Notes: a model not told the origin generated them from the sequence alone. DNA of 64,000 nucleotides from Clostridia bacterium (GCA_017942005.1 JAGAVJ010000013.1:124001-188000), one strand, 5' to 3'. Counted from the first letter of the stretch, positions 36,483-46,530 are shown. Numbers and translations: made by a program.

Positions 36483-37994
36483 AAGAAGAGTATATCCAAA
36501 CAAAAAAATTCCACGTTACTTGCAGGACTCACCCTGCTTTTTGCCGGAATTCTGGCAGCGTCTGTCGGATGCAGTTCCACAAGTGATCTTCCAGATACGG
36601 ATACAAATACACCCACCACAAACGAAACTGCCGTCACAGAAACAGAAGCGCTTGATCCGCGTCAGCTGGTCAGCGACGATCTGCCGGAAAAGGATTTTGG
36701 CGGTCAGAAATTCCGTATCATGCTGCGCGAGGAATATGAATATGAATTTGATGTAAAAGACCAAACCGGTGAAACCATCAACGATGCAATATATAACCGT
36801 AATTTAAACGTGGCAGAACGGTACAACATTACATACGAAAGCACCGCTTTTTCGGCTTACTGGGGTAAAGGCGTGTTTAACAAGGCAATTTCAAATTCTG
36901 TTATTGCAGATGACAATGCCTATGATCTGGTTGTTGGTTACATGTGCGATATTACACCAACCATCACACAGGGGCTTTATATCAACTGGTATGATATTCC
37001 CCATATCAATCTTGAAAAGCCGTGGTGGGTACAGCTGTTTACAGACGCCTTTACAATCAACGATAAAATTTATATGATCACAGGCGATCTTGCCTTGTCC
37101 TTCTGGAAAGGTATGACCGGGATTGCCTTCAACAAGGGGTTGGCTGCCGACTACGATATGGAAAATCTCTACTCGGTTGTCCGTGACGGCAAATGGACCT
37201 TTGATTATATGGAATCGCTGTGCCATCAGGTTTCAAAAGATCTCAACGGCGATGGCCTATGGGATAAAACCGATATGTACGGCTTTGTAAGCAATGCCTC
37301 CACCGGTATTGATGCGATGAAGGAAGCGTTTGATCTGCATATCACTGTCAAGGATGCCAGTGGTATTCCACAATTCGATGTTGTGAATGATCGATGTGTG
37401 GCGGTATTGGACGCATTGAGCGACTTTTTCAAAAATCACGACGGCTATATCCCAGCTCCCAGTGCAGAAGGGGATATAGAAGCACAGACTATATTTCTTG
37501 AAAATCGTGCGTTGTTTCAATATATTAAATTCAATGTTGTCGAAAAGCTGCGCGATATGGATACCGATTTCGGCATTATTCCATATCCGAAATGGGATGA
37601 AACGCAGAAAAATTACGGCACAACGGTGTATGATGGTTCTTCTGTCTTCCTTGTACCAAAAACGGTTCCGAGTACAGAATTTGTTGGTATTGTGACAGAA
37701 GCGCTTGCAGCGGAAAGCTACAAGTCTGTTGTACCCGCCTATTATGATGTGGTACTTAAAACAAAAGCCTCCCGTGATAACGATTCTTCCGAAATGATTG
37801 ACCTGATTCGTGACAATATCGTCGTTGACTTTGGTTATATTCACTCCACAGCCTTAGACGGTGTGGGACATCTGTTTGTCGGCGAAGTACGCGCAAAAAC
37901 AGCCAACATCGCTTCCACATTTAAAGCAAAACAAAAATCCGCACAAAAGAAGCTGGATAGTATCATTGAATTTTATTTTAATGAAGAGAATTGA
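36480..37994 (+). CDS. Extracellular sugar-binding lipoprotein
   Basis: A 504-aa family-1 type solute-binding protein. Signal peptide with lipobox ASVGC (Cys near residue 31), a Thr/Asp-rich linker, then DFGGQKFRIMLREEYEYEF and the two-lobe fold (DLVVGYMCDIT, then a WTFDYMESLCHQVSKDLNGD stretch with a Ca-binding-like DLNGDGLWD loop). Such proteins feed ABC sugar importers, but no permease genes are nearby. Its position among glycosidase genes suggests an oligosaccharide ligand. Own promoter and terminator. Confidence 0.87.
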   Translation: MKKSISKQKNSTLLAGLTLLFAGILAASVGCSSTSDLPDTDTNTPTTNETAVTETEALDPRQLVSDDLPEKDFGGQKFRIMLREEYEYEFDVKDQTGETINDAIYNRNLNVAERYNITYESTAFSAYWGKGVFNKAISNSVIADDNAYDLVVGYMCDITPTITQGLYINWYDIPHINLEKPWWVQLFTDAFTINDKIYMITGDLALSFWKGMTGIAFNKGLAADYDMENLYSVVRDGKWTFDYMESLCHQVSKDLNGDGLWDKTDMYGFVSNASTGIDAMKEAFDLHITVKDASGIPQFDVVNDRCVAVLDALSDFFKNHDGYIPAPSAEGDIEAQTIFLENRALFQYIKFNVVEKLRDMDTDFGIIPYPKWDETQKNYGTTVYDGSSVFLVPKTVPSTEFVGIVTEALAAESYKSVVPAYYDVVLKTKASRDNDSSEMIDLIRDNIVVDFGYIHSTALDGVGHLFVGEVRAKTANIASTFKAKQKSAQKKLDSIIEFYFNEEN

Positions 37995-38008
37995 CAGTTT
38001 CAAATAAA

Positions 38009-38057
38009 TAAAAAAGATTCTGCATTCGTCTTATTCTGACGGTGCAGAATCTTTTTT
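38009..38057 (+). terminator. Terminator after sugar-binding lipoprotein
   Basis: AAAAAGATTCTGCA / TGCAGAATCTTTTT stem followed by T-run. Confidence 0.9.
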
Positions 38058-38130
38058 TGCACAAAATGAAGATCGGCGCAGCACTGCATAAAAAAACACC
38101 TCCATATATTTGAATTTTTTTCATTTACTC

Positions 38131-38159
38131 TTGACCAAATAAAAAAAATCCGTTATAAT
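38131..38159 (+). promoter_or_regulatory. Promoter of beta-helix/GH38 operon
   Basis: TTGACC and TATAAT with 17-bp spacing, about 95 nt before the beta-helix gene. Confidence 0.8.
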
Positions 38160-38254
38160 GATTATAATAGAAATTCGCAGAAAATGAAATACAGACAATT
38201 GTAAAATTTCGCTTTCCAACTCCCTGAAAATAAAATACCAAAGGAGGATTTCCT

Positions 38255-39316
38255 ATGAAAAACATCTTTGACATTACAGCCTACGGCGCGGTTGGCGACA
38301 ATGCCACCGATTGTACAAAGGCAATTCAGGCAGCAATGGATGACGCAGCTGCCTGCCGCGGCGTCGTAGCAGTTCCGCCCGGAATTTACCGCACAGGGCG
38401 TTTGAAAATGGGTGCGGGTGTCGCTCTGGAAGGACATTCTGCATGGAGCTTCCGTTCGTTCGGCGCATCGGTCTTCGTGCTGAATACCGATGAAACAGAC
38501 TGTCTTCTGGATATCACCGGCGCCTTTGGCTGTGCCATCCGCGGTATGAGCTTCAACGGCGGCAATCTCGGTAAAAACATTCATGGCGTCAAGCTGTACT
38601 GGGACAAATACAATGGCGGCGCTGAAGAAGATACCCCAACCATCGACGACTGCCGCATCGGATATTTCACCGGTGACGGCGTCAGACTGGAACATATCTG
38701 GTGCTTCTCTGTGCGGCACTCCATGATTTGTTTCAACAAAGGCGCCGGTCTTTACATCGACGGCTGGGACGGCTTTGTGATCGACAACTGGTTCTCCGGC
38801 AACCGCGGCGGCGGCATGACCGGCGGTCCGTGTGCCGCTTCCATCACTGCCACTGGCAACCGCGTGGAATGGAACCAGTTAGGCGGATTTTATCTGCCGA
38901 ATGTCAATTGCTGCAACTTTACCGGCAACTATTTTGACCGTTCCGGCGGTCCTGCCCTGGTACTGGGTATAGACGGCGGCACTGCAACTGCGGTTTCCGT
39001 AACAGGCAACCTCATTTACCGCTCCGGCAAACCAAAGGATATGCCGTTTGATGAGGTTTATGACAGCGCCCATGTCCGTATGACCAAAGCCGACAACATC
39101 GTTTTAACAGGCAATACCTTCCGTATCGGACGCGACGACGGCGGCGTCGGCACCTGGAGTCCCGATTACACCATCGTCATGAAAAACTGCAATCACTGCA
39201 TTGTGCGTGATAATGTCTGGCACCGCAGTTCCATTAAGGACGGCATTGTGATGCTCGGCGACAATCCGGAGGTAGAATGTGACCACAATATCGGCAGCAC
39301 TTGGCAGCCGGAATAA
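38255..39316 (+). CDS. Right-handed beta-helix protein, pectate-lyase-3 type
   Basis: A 353-aa protein with the Pectate_lyase_3/GH28-like opening FDITAYGAVGDNATDCTKAI followed by parallel beta-helix coils with regularly spaced Asn and Gly (DNWFSGNRGGGM, TATGNRVEWNQLGG, FTGNYFDRSGG, VTGNLIYRSGK, LTGNTFRIGRD). It probably binds or cleaves polysaccharide; the catalytic type is not clear. No signal peptide. SD AAAGGAGG. The GH38 gene starts 33 bp downstream, so they form an operon. Confidence 0.83.
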   Translation: MKNIFDITAYGAVGDNATDCTKAIQAAMDDAAACRGVVAVPPGIYRTGRLKMGAGVALEGHSAWSFRSFGASVFVLNTDETDCLLDITGAFGCAIRGMSFNGGNLGKNIHGVKLYWDKYNGGAEEDTPTIDDCRIGYFTGDGVRLEHIWCFSVRHSMICFNKGAGLYIDGWDGFVIDNWFSGNRGGGMTGGPCAASITATGNRVEWNQLGGFYLPNVNCCNFTGNYFDRSGGPALVLGIDGGTATAVSVTGNLIYRSGKPKDMPFDEVYDSAHVRMTKADNIVLTGNTFRIGRDDGGVGTWSPDYTIVMKNCNHCIVRDNVWHRSSIKDGIVMLGDNPEVECDHNIGSTWQPE

Positions 39317-39349
39317 AAACATATCTTATTTTGACAGGAGGACGTTTCC

Positions 39350-42300
39350 TTGAATCAACAGGCTTATATCAACCGTACCTACAAAAAGTTTGACAATGTG
39401 CTGGAACTTTATGCAAAAAAGATCTTTCATGTTATCGGTAGGGCAGACGCTGTTTCTGCCTACGAAACGGATGAGCATCTCCGTCTTCCGCCGGATGCAA
39501 ATCAAACCAAACCCATTGCACCGGATACCACATGGGGGCATGAATGGGGCAATCTCTGGCTGACTGCATCCTATACCGTCCCCGCGTGTGCAGACGGCAA
39601 AACGCTGTGCGTCCTATGTGACGCCGAAGCGGTGGAAATTCTCTGTTTCTGCAACGGAAAACCAGCCGGCATTATCAATTCCAAGAACCGCTTCCTCGGC
39701 GGTGAACATTCCGCGATGTTTCTGGCATCCCCTGCAAAGGCAGGAGAAACCTATTCGCTTGCATTTGAATGCTATGCAGGACACACCTGTCTCGGATGCA
39801 GCCCCTATGAAAATTATGACCGCGACGAGTCCCTTCATGACGCATGCATCCACACCTATCACGGTATTTTCTTTGCTGTGATGGATACGCTCATGCGTGA
39901 TTTTGTCTTTGACCTTTCCACAGTCCTGCAAATTGCGCGTCTCCCAGGTGAAAACTTCACTGCAATGCGTGCGCATGAATGTCTGATGAAAGCATTCCCG
40001 TATTTAATCGGCGATGTCGCATCTGCATCCGAGGAAGAACTGCATGCGTCCTGTGAGACCATTCGCTCTATCCTTGCACCTGCATTGGAAAAGAAAGAAG
40101 GCGGCGACCGTTCCCGCGGTAAAATCGGTGTCATCGGTCATTCCCATATGGACACCGCATGGCTGTGGCCGGTCAGCGAAACCATCCGCAAGTGTGCGCG
40201 GACCTATTCCCAGACCTTGAATCTGATGGACATGTATCCTGAATATACCTTTATCCAATCCTCTGCTTTGCATCTCGACTGGATGCGGCAGTATTATCCC
40301 GATATTTTTGAAGGCATCAAGGAAAAGGTCGCAGAAGGCCGTTATGAACCGAACGGCGGCGTATGGGTCGAATGCGACTGCAACATCACCGGCGGTGAAG
40401 CAATGGTACGTCAGTTTTTATACGGTCAGCGCTTTACCAAGCAGTATTTAAACTACACTTCCGACGCATTCTGGCTGCCTGACACCTTCGGCTACAACGG
40501 CGCGATTCCGCAGATCATGCAGGGCGCAGACGTCAAATACTTCTATACCACAAAAATGGCATGGAGCGATTTGAACCTCTTCCCGGCAGATACCTTTGTC
40601 TGGCGCGGTATTGACGGCACGGAGGTGACCACGCACTTAAACCGGATGCATCTGATTCCGGACGTACAGACTCTTTCCGGTACTGTCACGGAAATCAGAG
40701 ACAAACATTCCAATGATCACAGACTTGCGGCATACGGCTATGGAGATGGCGGCGGCGGTCCGACCTACGGTATGCTCGAATATTTGAAACGTACCAAAGA
40801 CCTTTGCGGCATGCCGGAAATTGTTCCGACAACCGTATCTGCATTTATGGACGAAATCGAAGCACGCAAGGATCAGCTTCCGGTATACGACGGTGAACTG
40901 TATCTGGAATACCACCGCGGTACCCTGACCCAGATGCATGAAGTCAAAAAGAACAACCGCCTGGCTGAATTTGCACTTGCCGACCTTGAGCTGTTCAATG
41001 TACTTGCAGACGAGAAGACCCATCCCAAACACGACGACTGGTATAAAATTCTGTTGAAGAACCAGTTCCACGATATTTTACCAGGAACCTCTATTCCGCG
41101 TGTCTACGAGGTTGCCATTCCCGAAATGCACAGTTTGATCGACCATGCATGCACCGCTGTAAAGGAATACGCGAACAAACTCTCCGTTCCCGCTGAAAAT
41201 ACCGTTTCTGTATACAATCCGCTTTCCTTTGCCCGCGATGATGCCATCGTACTTGACGGCGCATATGGCGTGGAAGGGGAAACTGCGCAGGTTTATAAGG
41301 ATATGGACGGAAACGAGAAAACAGCCGTGCTGCTGCACCATGCAATTCCGGCAATGGAAGCAGCGGTACTGAAGCTGCAGGCACCCGCTTCTCCCTCAGC
41401 ATCGGTCTTCCGTGCAGAAGGCAACGTCCTTGTTACGCCCGTTTACCGTGTCACCTTTGATGAAAACGGCTATATTTCTTCTCTTATCGATCGCCGCACA
41501 GAACGTGAAATTGCCAATCGCCGCGGTGCTGCGCTCGGTACGCTGTGGTTTGGAGAAGATATGCCTACTGCCTATGACAACTGGGAAGTGGAAGACGATA
41601 TCTTCTTGAAATTAAAGCCCGTGACAAAGCGCATATCCCATGCGGTCGTATCTGACGGTGCTGCTGCATACCGCATCCGTTCTGTATATGCATTTGGAAG
41701 AACATCCACTGCGACTGTCGATACCGTGTTCTATGCAAACTCCGCCCGTATCGATTATGAGGTCAAGCTGGACTGGCAGGAACGCCATGCATTGATGAAA
41801 GCCGGCTTTGATGTCAATATCCGCAGCGGCTTTATGAAAAATGAAATTCAGTTCGGTCATGTGGACAGACCGACGACAAGCAATCATTCGATAGAAGCTG
41901 CACGCTTTGAGGTCTGCAACCACAAATGGACCGATCTGTCGGAAACGCGATACGGCGTTGCCATTCTCAACGACTGCAAATACGGAATTTCCTGCAAGGG
42001 AAGCGATATGCGTCTGACGCTTCACCGCGGCGGCTGCCGTCCGGACTTCGTTACCGACTTCGGCATCCACACAATGACCTATTCTCTGCTTCCGCACATC
42101 GGCGCATTCCAGGCGGAAACGGTTGTATTGCCTTCCTACATGCTCAACCGAAAGCCGATTCTTGTCAACGGCATCCTGCATGCGCCAAAGCTGTTTGACA
42201 TCACTGCGCCGAACATCCTTTGTGAAGCAGTCAAACCGGCGGAGGATGTGGAACATGCATATGTCCTGCGTCTTTACGAGTGTGAACGTTCCACGACCAA

Positions 42301-42445
42301 CTGTACCCTGAACATTTATGATGCAAAGCACGTTTATGTGACCAATTTGTTGGAAGAAAAGAAAGAAGAACTGCAGATTGTTGACGGCTCTGTCTTCCTG
42401 CCGTTCCGTCCGTTTGAAATCAAGACCATTCTCATCGAACGATAA
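39350..42445 (+). CDS. Alpha-mannosidase, GH38, long type
   Basis: A 1031-aa GH38 enzyme with a 260-residue N-terminal beta domain, then IGHSHMDTAWLWPVSET (zinc site) and DAFWLPDTFGYNGAIPQIM (nucleophile Asp), a helical bundle, and a large C-terminal beta region. The layout matches yeast Ams1-like cytosolic mannosidases. It has no signal peptide. The start is TTG at 39350, 8 nt after AGGAGG. Only about 20% of the sequence appears alignable with the GH38 at 20.3 kb, so the two probably act on different linkages. Confidence 0.92.
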   Translation: MNQQAYINRTYKKFDNVLELYAKKIFHVIGRADAVSAYETDEHLRLPPDANQTKPIAPDTTWGHEWGNLWLTASYTVPACADGKTLCVLCDAEAVEILCFCNGKPAGIINSKNRFLGGEHSAMFLASPAKAGETYSLAFECYAGHTCLGCSPYENYDRDESLHDACIHTYHGIFFAVMDTLMRDFVFDLSTVLQIARLPGENFTAMRAHECLMKAFPYLIGDVASASEEELHASCETIRSILAPALEKKEGGDRSRGKIGVIGHSHMDTAWLWPVSETIRKCARTYSQTLNLMDMYPEYTFIQSSALHLDWMRQYYPDIFEGIKEKVAEGRYEPNGGVWVECDCNITGGEAMVRQFLYGQRFTKQYLNYTSDAFWLPDTFGYNGAIPQIMQGADVKYFYTTKMAWSDLNLFPADTFVWRGIDGTEVTTHLNRMHLIPDVQTLSGTVTEIRDKHSNDHRLAAYGYGDGGGGPTYGMLEYLKRTKDLCGMPEIVPTTVSAFMDEIEARKDQLPVYDGELYLEYHRGTLTQMHEVKKNNRLAEFALADLELFNVLADEKTHPKHDDWYKILLKNQFHDILPGTSIPRVYEVAIPEMHSLIDHACTAVKEYANKLSVPAENTVSVYNPLSFARDDAIVLDGAYGVEGETAQVYKDMDGNEKTAVLLHHAIPAMEAAVLKLQAPASPSASVFRAEGNVLVTPVYRVTFDENGYISSLIDRRTEREIANRRGAALGTLWFGEDMPTAYDNWEVEDDIFLKLKPVTKRISHAVVSDGAAAYRIRSVYAFGRTSTATVDTVFYANSARIDYEVKLDWQERHALMKAGFDVNIRSGFMKNEIQFGHVDRPTTSNHSIEAARFEVCNHKWTDLSETRYGVAILNDCKYGISCKGSDMRLTLHRGGCRPDFVTDFGIHTMTYSLLPHIGAFQAETVVLPSYMLNRKPILVNGILHAPKLFDITAPNILCEAVKPAEDVEHAYVLRLYECERSTTNCTLNIYDAKHVYVTNLLEEKKEELQIVDGSVFLPFRPFEIKTILIER

Positions 42446-42452
42446 ACAGGGG

Positions 42453-42538
42453 AATACGAGTTCGACGGATTCATGGTATGGGGAAAACTTTTTTGAAAAA
42501 AAGATTTTCCCCATACCCCATTCAAAAAACTTTATTCG
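42453..42538. repeat. MITE/REPIN-like half element
   Basis: Starts AATACGAGTTCGAC and contains the ATGGGGAAAACTTTT...AAGATTTTCCCCAT hairpin, then TTCAAAAAACTTT. It matches one arm of the full elements. It lies just after the GH38 gene and may end its transcript. Confidence 0.65.
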
Positions 42539-42555
42539 GATAAAACAGACATAAA

Positions 42556-42590
42556 ATGGCTTCTGCAAGTTTTCAACTTGCAGAAGCCAT
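42556..42590. repeat. Dispersed hairpin, TTCTGCAAG variant
   Basis: ATGGCTTCTGCAAGTT and AACTTGCAGAAGCCAT, perfect stem, then TTCTTTTTGATTT. Compensatory changes relative to the GGGCTGCTGCAAG copies keep pairing. Terminator-like. Confidence 0.65.
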
Positions 42591-42603
42591 TTCTTTTTGA
42601 TTT

Positions 42604-42781
42604 AACGTGAGTTCGATGAATTTCATGAGGAAAACTTAAAAAAAAGATTTCCCCAAACCTTATTCAAAAAATTTTAAACTGGGTAAACAGGCAGTGATTG
42701 TGTTTTTTATCTGAAAAGTTTTTGCGGTGGAGTTTGAGGAGGTACTTTTTTCAAAAAGCACCTCCTCATCGAACTCACGTT
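42604..42781. repeat. MITE/REPIN-like element, copy 4
   Basis: A 178-bp element bounded by a perfect 14-bp inverted pair: AACGTGAGTTCGAT at the left and ATCGAACTCACGTT at the right. The right arm has a GAGGAGGTAC...GCACCTCCTC hairpin. The clearest intact copy in the window. Confidence 0.85.
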
Positions 42782-42784
42782 GAT

Positions 42785-44803
42785 TTAGAAAATATAATCC
42801 TCGATATGCGTATGATCCCATTCTTTTCCGCAGATTTTTGCGTGCTTGACCAGCATGTCGGTCTTTGCATACCCTGCGGTTCCCGGCATACCGGGGCATA
42901 CCGGATAAATACCGAGCACAGCAAAGATATACCATGCAGAGGTTGTACCGTTGTCCTCGTCACCGGGATATCCAGTCGGCGTTGCATGGAATACGCCGCA
43001 CAACGCCTTTACCCAAGCGCTTGCCTTCTTTTCATCACCGAGCATTGAGAACAGGAATGGGAAATGGAAGGAAGGCTGATTGGAAATGGCGCACTGACCG
43101 AAATCAATCGCTGCAAGCTCTGTCATTTCATGAATTTCCATGCCATAACCGTCTACCGCATATTCCGGCTTCGCTGCAAACAATTCATCCAGCTTTTCAA
43201 TCATGTTATCTGTGCCGCCGTACAATGCAGCCAACCCGCCGATATCATGCGGCACTGCAAAGCTGGACTGCCATGCGCAGCCTTCCGTATACTCGCCGCC
43301 CCATGTCAGCGGATCAAAATCTTCTTTCATATCGCCGTGTTCGTCTTTTCCGCGCATAAATCCGGTTGCAGGATCAAACAGCTTCTGATAATTCTTTGCA
43401 CGTCTGTCATAATTTGCAATGAATTCGCTGTCATAACCGAGAACCTCAGCCACACGGGCGATACAGTAATCGCCATACGCTGCATCCAGCGTCAAATTCA
43501 CCGATTCTCTGTACTTGTCCCGCGGCACATAACCGAGCTTGCAGTACAGTTCTGCACCGTTGCGTCCATACCGATCCTCTGGTCCGTTATGGTTGGCATG
43601 CCGCAGCATCCCCTCCAATGCCTCTGTCCAGAGCGCCTTCGTTCCAATTCCTTTGACAGCTGCATCTGCAATGACAGCATCAATCAGTGTGGAGGGCATG
43701 CAGCCGACCTCACCAAGAGACGGCCAGCGCGGCAACCATCCGCCGTCACGGTAATCCGCAACAAAACCGTCCAGCATTTCTGCATATTCGTTCCGGGCGA
43801 TCATTGCATATAAGGGGTACACGGTGCGGTACGTATCCCAAAAACCGTTGTCGGTATACCGTACACCCTTTGTCTTCTTACCTGTAAAGGGGGAATAATA
43901 GACATTTTCCCCGTGTTCCATATCATGCTCGTATGCTTTATGCGGGAACAAAAACGTTCTGTAAAGGCAGGAATAAAAGGTACGCATCTGATCATCGTCT
44001 ACCGCATCAATTTCAATGCGATGCAGCACTTCTTCCCATCGATCCTCTGCCGCTTTCTGTACCTCTTCAAAAGAACGCCCATCCATATCCTCGCGCAGGT
44101 TATATTCCGCCTGTTCACGGGAAAGGTAGGAAATCGCAATTTTTGCCGTTAAAGCAGGATTTTTCACTGCCATATGGAAGCCGTTTCCATGACCATCACA
44201 GGAAAATGCATGCGACGCATCTGCATCAATGTCACAAGGATCGAACTGCACGGCAATGTACATGCGGAAATCGACCGGCTTATCCTGCGAATGACCGTCA
44301 GTCCAACCGGAAAGCATACCGGTTTTAGCGTCGTACTGCCAGTCGTTATTGCCTTTGAGCGGATAGAAGGTCAGACCCATATTCTTCTGCATACGGTAAG
44401 ACAGCCGAATCATACCGCCGCGCTCAGTCGGTGTGACTTCAAAGTCACATCTCTGGCGCAAAAAGTTCACTTTCAGCAAATCCGGGCGGAAAATCGCTTC
44501 TTCCGGGCGATATCCGGACCAGCCGCCGTCCCAGCGCTCATAGAAGACTCTTGTTCCCGCCTGCGGCGCCATCAAAAAGGTACCGTAATCACCAATCCAC
44601 GGACTCGGCTGGTGTGTGAGACGAATGCCTTCCACACAGCGGTCATCGGCATGAAAAAACCAACCGCCGCCATTGCCGTTCGTCTGCGGCATAAAGCCTG
44701 CCATTGCCCAAGGCAGCTGTGTATACGGAAGGGTATTGCCATGCGAAAAACGGGACACCGACGCAGTCCCCATCCGGATATTTACATAGGGAATATACTT
44801 CAT
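42785..44803 (-). CDS. Alpha-mannosidase, GH92
   Basis: A 672-aa family 92 glycoside hydrolase. The N-terminal beta domain starts NIRMGTASVSRFSHGNTLP, and the catalytic barrel contains NGFWDTYRTVYPLYAM and FDPLTWGGEYTEGCAWQ. GH92 enzymes are calcium-dependent exo-alpha-mannosidases (1,2- or related linkages) of N-glycan breakdown. Most known members are exported, but no signal peptide is visible here. It converges with the GH38 gene. Confidence 0.9.
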   Translation of the reverse strand: MKYIPYVNIRMGTASVSRFSHGNTLPYTQLPWAMAGFMPQTNGNGGGWFFHADDRCVEGIRLTHQPSPWIGDYGTFLMAPQAGTRVFYERWDGGWSGYRPEEAIFRPDLLKVNFLRQRCDFEVTPTERGGMIRLSYRMQKNMGLTFYPLKGNNDWQYDAKTGMLSGWTDGHSQDKPVDFRMYIAVQFDPCDIDADASHAFSCDGHGNGFHMAVKNPALTAKIAISYLSREQAEYNLREDMDGRSFEEVQKAAEDRWEEVLHRIEIDAVDDDQMRTFYSCLYRTFLFPHKAYEHDMEHGENVYYSPFTGKKTKGVRYTDNGFWDTYRTVYPLYAMIARNEYAEMLDGFVADYRDGGWLPRWPSLGEVGCMPSTLIDAVIADAAVKGIGTKALWTEALEGMLRHANHNGPEDRYGRNGAELYCKLGYVPRDKYRESVNLTLDAAYGDYCIARVAEVLGYDSEFIANYDRRAKNYQKLFDPATGFMRGKDEHGDMKEDFDPLTWGGEYTEGCAWQSSFAVPHDIGGLAALYGGTDNMIEKLDELFAAKPEYAVDGYGMEIHEMTELAAIDFGQCAISNQPSFHFPFLFSMLGDEKKASAWVKALCGVFHATPTGYPGDEDNGTTSAWYIFAVLGIYPVCPGMPGTAGYAKTDMLVKHAKICGKEWDHTHIEDYIF

Positions 44804-44850
44804 ACAATTTCAATTCCTTTCCTGAAAAATAGAATCCATCGTTTGGTATT

Positions 44851-44879
44851 ATTATACCCGAAATTCCACAAAATGTAAA
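44851..44879 (-). promoter_or_regulatory. Promoter of GH92 gene
   Basis: On the minus strand TTTACA and TATAAT, 17-bp spacing, about 48 nt before the ATG. Confidence 0.75.
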
Positions 44880-45018
44880 GAGGGTGACATGAAAATTTTC
44901 AGAAAAAATTTTTTATCTTTTTATTTTCACTTTATATGTCGTCTCCCATGATTTATACAACATACTCCATCGTTTTTAAGTAACATTGTATAAATTTTCT
45001 GTTTTTTCCGAAATTCCC

Positions 45019-45047
45019 TTGACGTTTCCAATTTTGAATGGTATAAT
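45019..45047 (+). promoter_or_regulatory. Promoter of broken MFS gene
   Basis: TTGACG and TATAAT with 17-bp spacing. The leader is over 230 nt long and carries a GGGCTGCTGCAAG hairpin (45072-45102), a tandem palindrome array and a GACTGTCG/CGACAGTC hairpin. Confidence 0.75.
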
Positions 45048-45113
45048 TTAAGGCGAGTTCGATACATTCATGGGGCTGCTGCAAGTTTTCAACTTGCAGC
45101 CCTAAGATTAAAT

Positions 45114-45150
45114 GGTCCGACCAAAATGGTCTGACCAAAAAGGTCTGACT
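45114..45150. repeat. Three tandem GGTCYGACC palindromes, 14-bp period
   Basis: GGTCCGACC at 45114, GGTCTGACC at 45128 and GGTCTGACT at 45142, spaced exactly 14 bp with A-rich linkers. They lie in the leader of the MFS gene. They may be operator half-sites or an expanded short repeat. Confidence 0.6.
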
Positions 45151-45206
45151 GTCGCATATACGACAGTCGTGCGGCACCATGTAAATGCGACAGCCTGACC
45201 TCCTTA

Positions 45207-45292
45207 AGAAAGGAAGCTTTTCATCGATTCCGCATTTGCTGAAATATACAGTGTATGTGAAAACAAAGCATGCGAAAGTAATTATGATCATG
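45207..45292 (+). promoter_or_regulatory. Possible structured start of MFS gene
   Basis: SD AGAAAGGAA (45207-45215) is about 75 nt from the ATG. CTTTTC and GAAAG, and CGCAT (45231) and ATGCG (45270), can pair so that the SD is brought near GTAATTATGATCATG. The fold is imperfect, so this is a tentative member of the stem-embedded start group. Confidence 0.35.
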
Positions 45293-46530
45293 CAGCAAAA
45301 TTACCGCCGGCTGGTTGCGGCGTGCTATACCACCAATCTCTCGCAGTCTGTGGTTGCAAGCCTATCCCCCGTACTCTTTTTAACCTTCCGATCTCTTTAC
45401 GGTGTTTCATACGCCCTGCTCGGTCTTCTGGTACTGATCAACTTTATTATGCAGTTGACCATTGACCTGATTTTTTCCTTTTTCTCGCAAAAATTCAACA
45501 TTACCAAAACAGTACATATTACACCGCTTCTGACTGCCATCGGACTTTTGGTATATGCCGTCTGGCCGTTCTTTTTTCCAGGCTCCGTTTATACCGGTCT
45601 TGTCATCGGCACCATTATATTTTCAATGTCAGGAGGGCTTGCCGAAGTATTAATCAGTCCGGTTATCGCCTCCATACCATCAGAAAATCCAGATCATGAA
45701 ATGAGCAAGCTGCATTCCATTTATGCGTGGGGGGTTGTTGGCGTCATCCTGATCAGTACCCTATGGATTCTCGTTTTCGGTCAAGCGGCATGGCAATGGC
45801 TGGCGCTCTTCTTCGCGCTGATTCCAATGACAGCCTGCATTCTCTATTATAAAACAGAGCTTCCTCCAATGGAAACTGGAGAGCAAGGTTCCAAGGCACC
45901 GGCACTTATGAAAAGCAAAACGCTTTGACTGAGTGTTCTTGGTATTTTTCTTGGCGGCGCTGCGGAATGCACCATGGCACAGTGGGCATCCGGATATTTA
46001 GAGCAGGCGCTGTCCATTCCAAAAATCTGGGGTGATATTTTCGGCACTGCAATGTTTTCTGTCATGCTCGGCATGGGACGTACACTCTATGCGAAAAAGG
46101 GAAACCATATTGAGCGAGTGCTGCTGCTCGGTGCGATTGGCGCGCTTTTGTGTTATCTGACCGCAGCAGTATGCCCCTTCCCGTCATCGGTCTGCTTGCC
46201 TGTGCTTTTACAGGATTCTGTGTATCCATGCTTTGGCCGGGTTCTCTGATTGCAGCTTCTGACCGAATTCCCAACGGCGGCGTCTTTTTATACGCGATGA
46301 TGGCAGCAGGCGGCGATTTGGGCGCTTCCATTGCACCGCAGCTTGTCGGTATCATCACGGACGCGGCAATTGTTGATCCCGCCGCAATCGCATTGGCAGT
46401 CAGACTCGGCGAAACGCCGGAACAGCTTGGTATGAAGCTTGGCATTCTTACAGGCGCCTTGTTCCCTCTGCTCGCAATTCCTGTATATGTCCTGTTGAAA
46501 AGACAGAAAACAGTCAAAAAATCAATATGA
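45290..46530 (+). pseudogene. MFS transporter, broken by stop and frameshift
   Basis: A 12-helix major facilitator gene split in three. Frame A runs MQQNYRRLVAACYTTNLSQ to KSKTL and meets TGA at 45926-45928. The same frame continues LSVLGIFLGGAAECTMAQW, so the TGA probably replaced a Trp or similar codon. Near 46165-46185, at a CCCC run, frame A is lost and the sequence continues in the next frame as PVIGLLACAFTGFCVSMLWP to the end, consistent with a single-base deletion. Two lesions argue for a true pseudogene. It resembles sugar-type MFS proteins. Confidence 0.8.

Noticed and set aside
45926..45928. TGA recoding (Trp or selenocysteine) in the MFS gene
   Set aside because: Other genes in the window end with TGA, no SECIS-like structure was evident, and a separate frameshift downstream shows decay.
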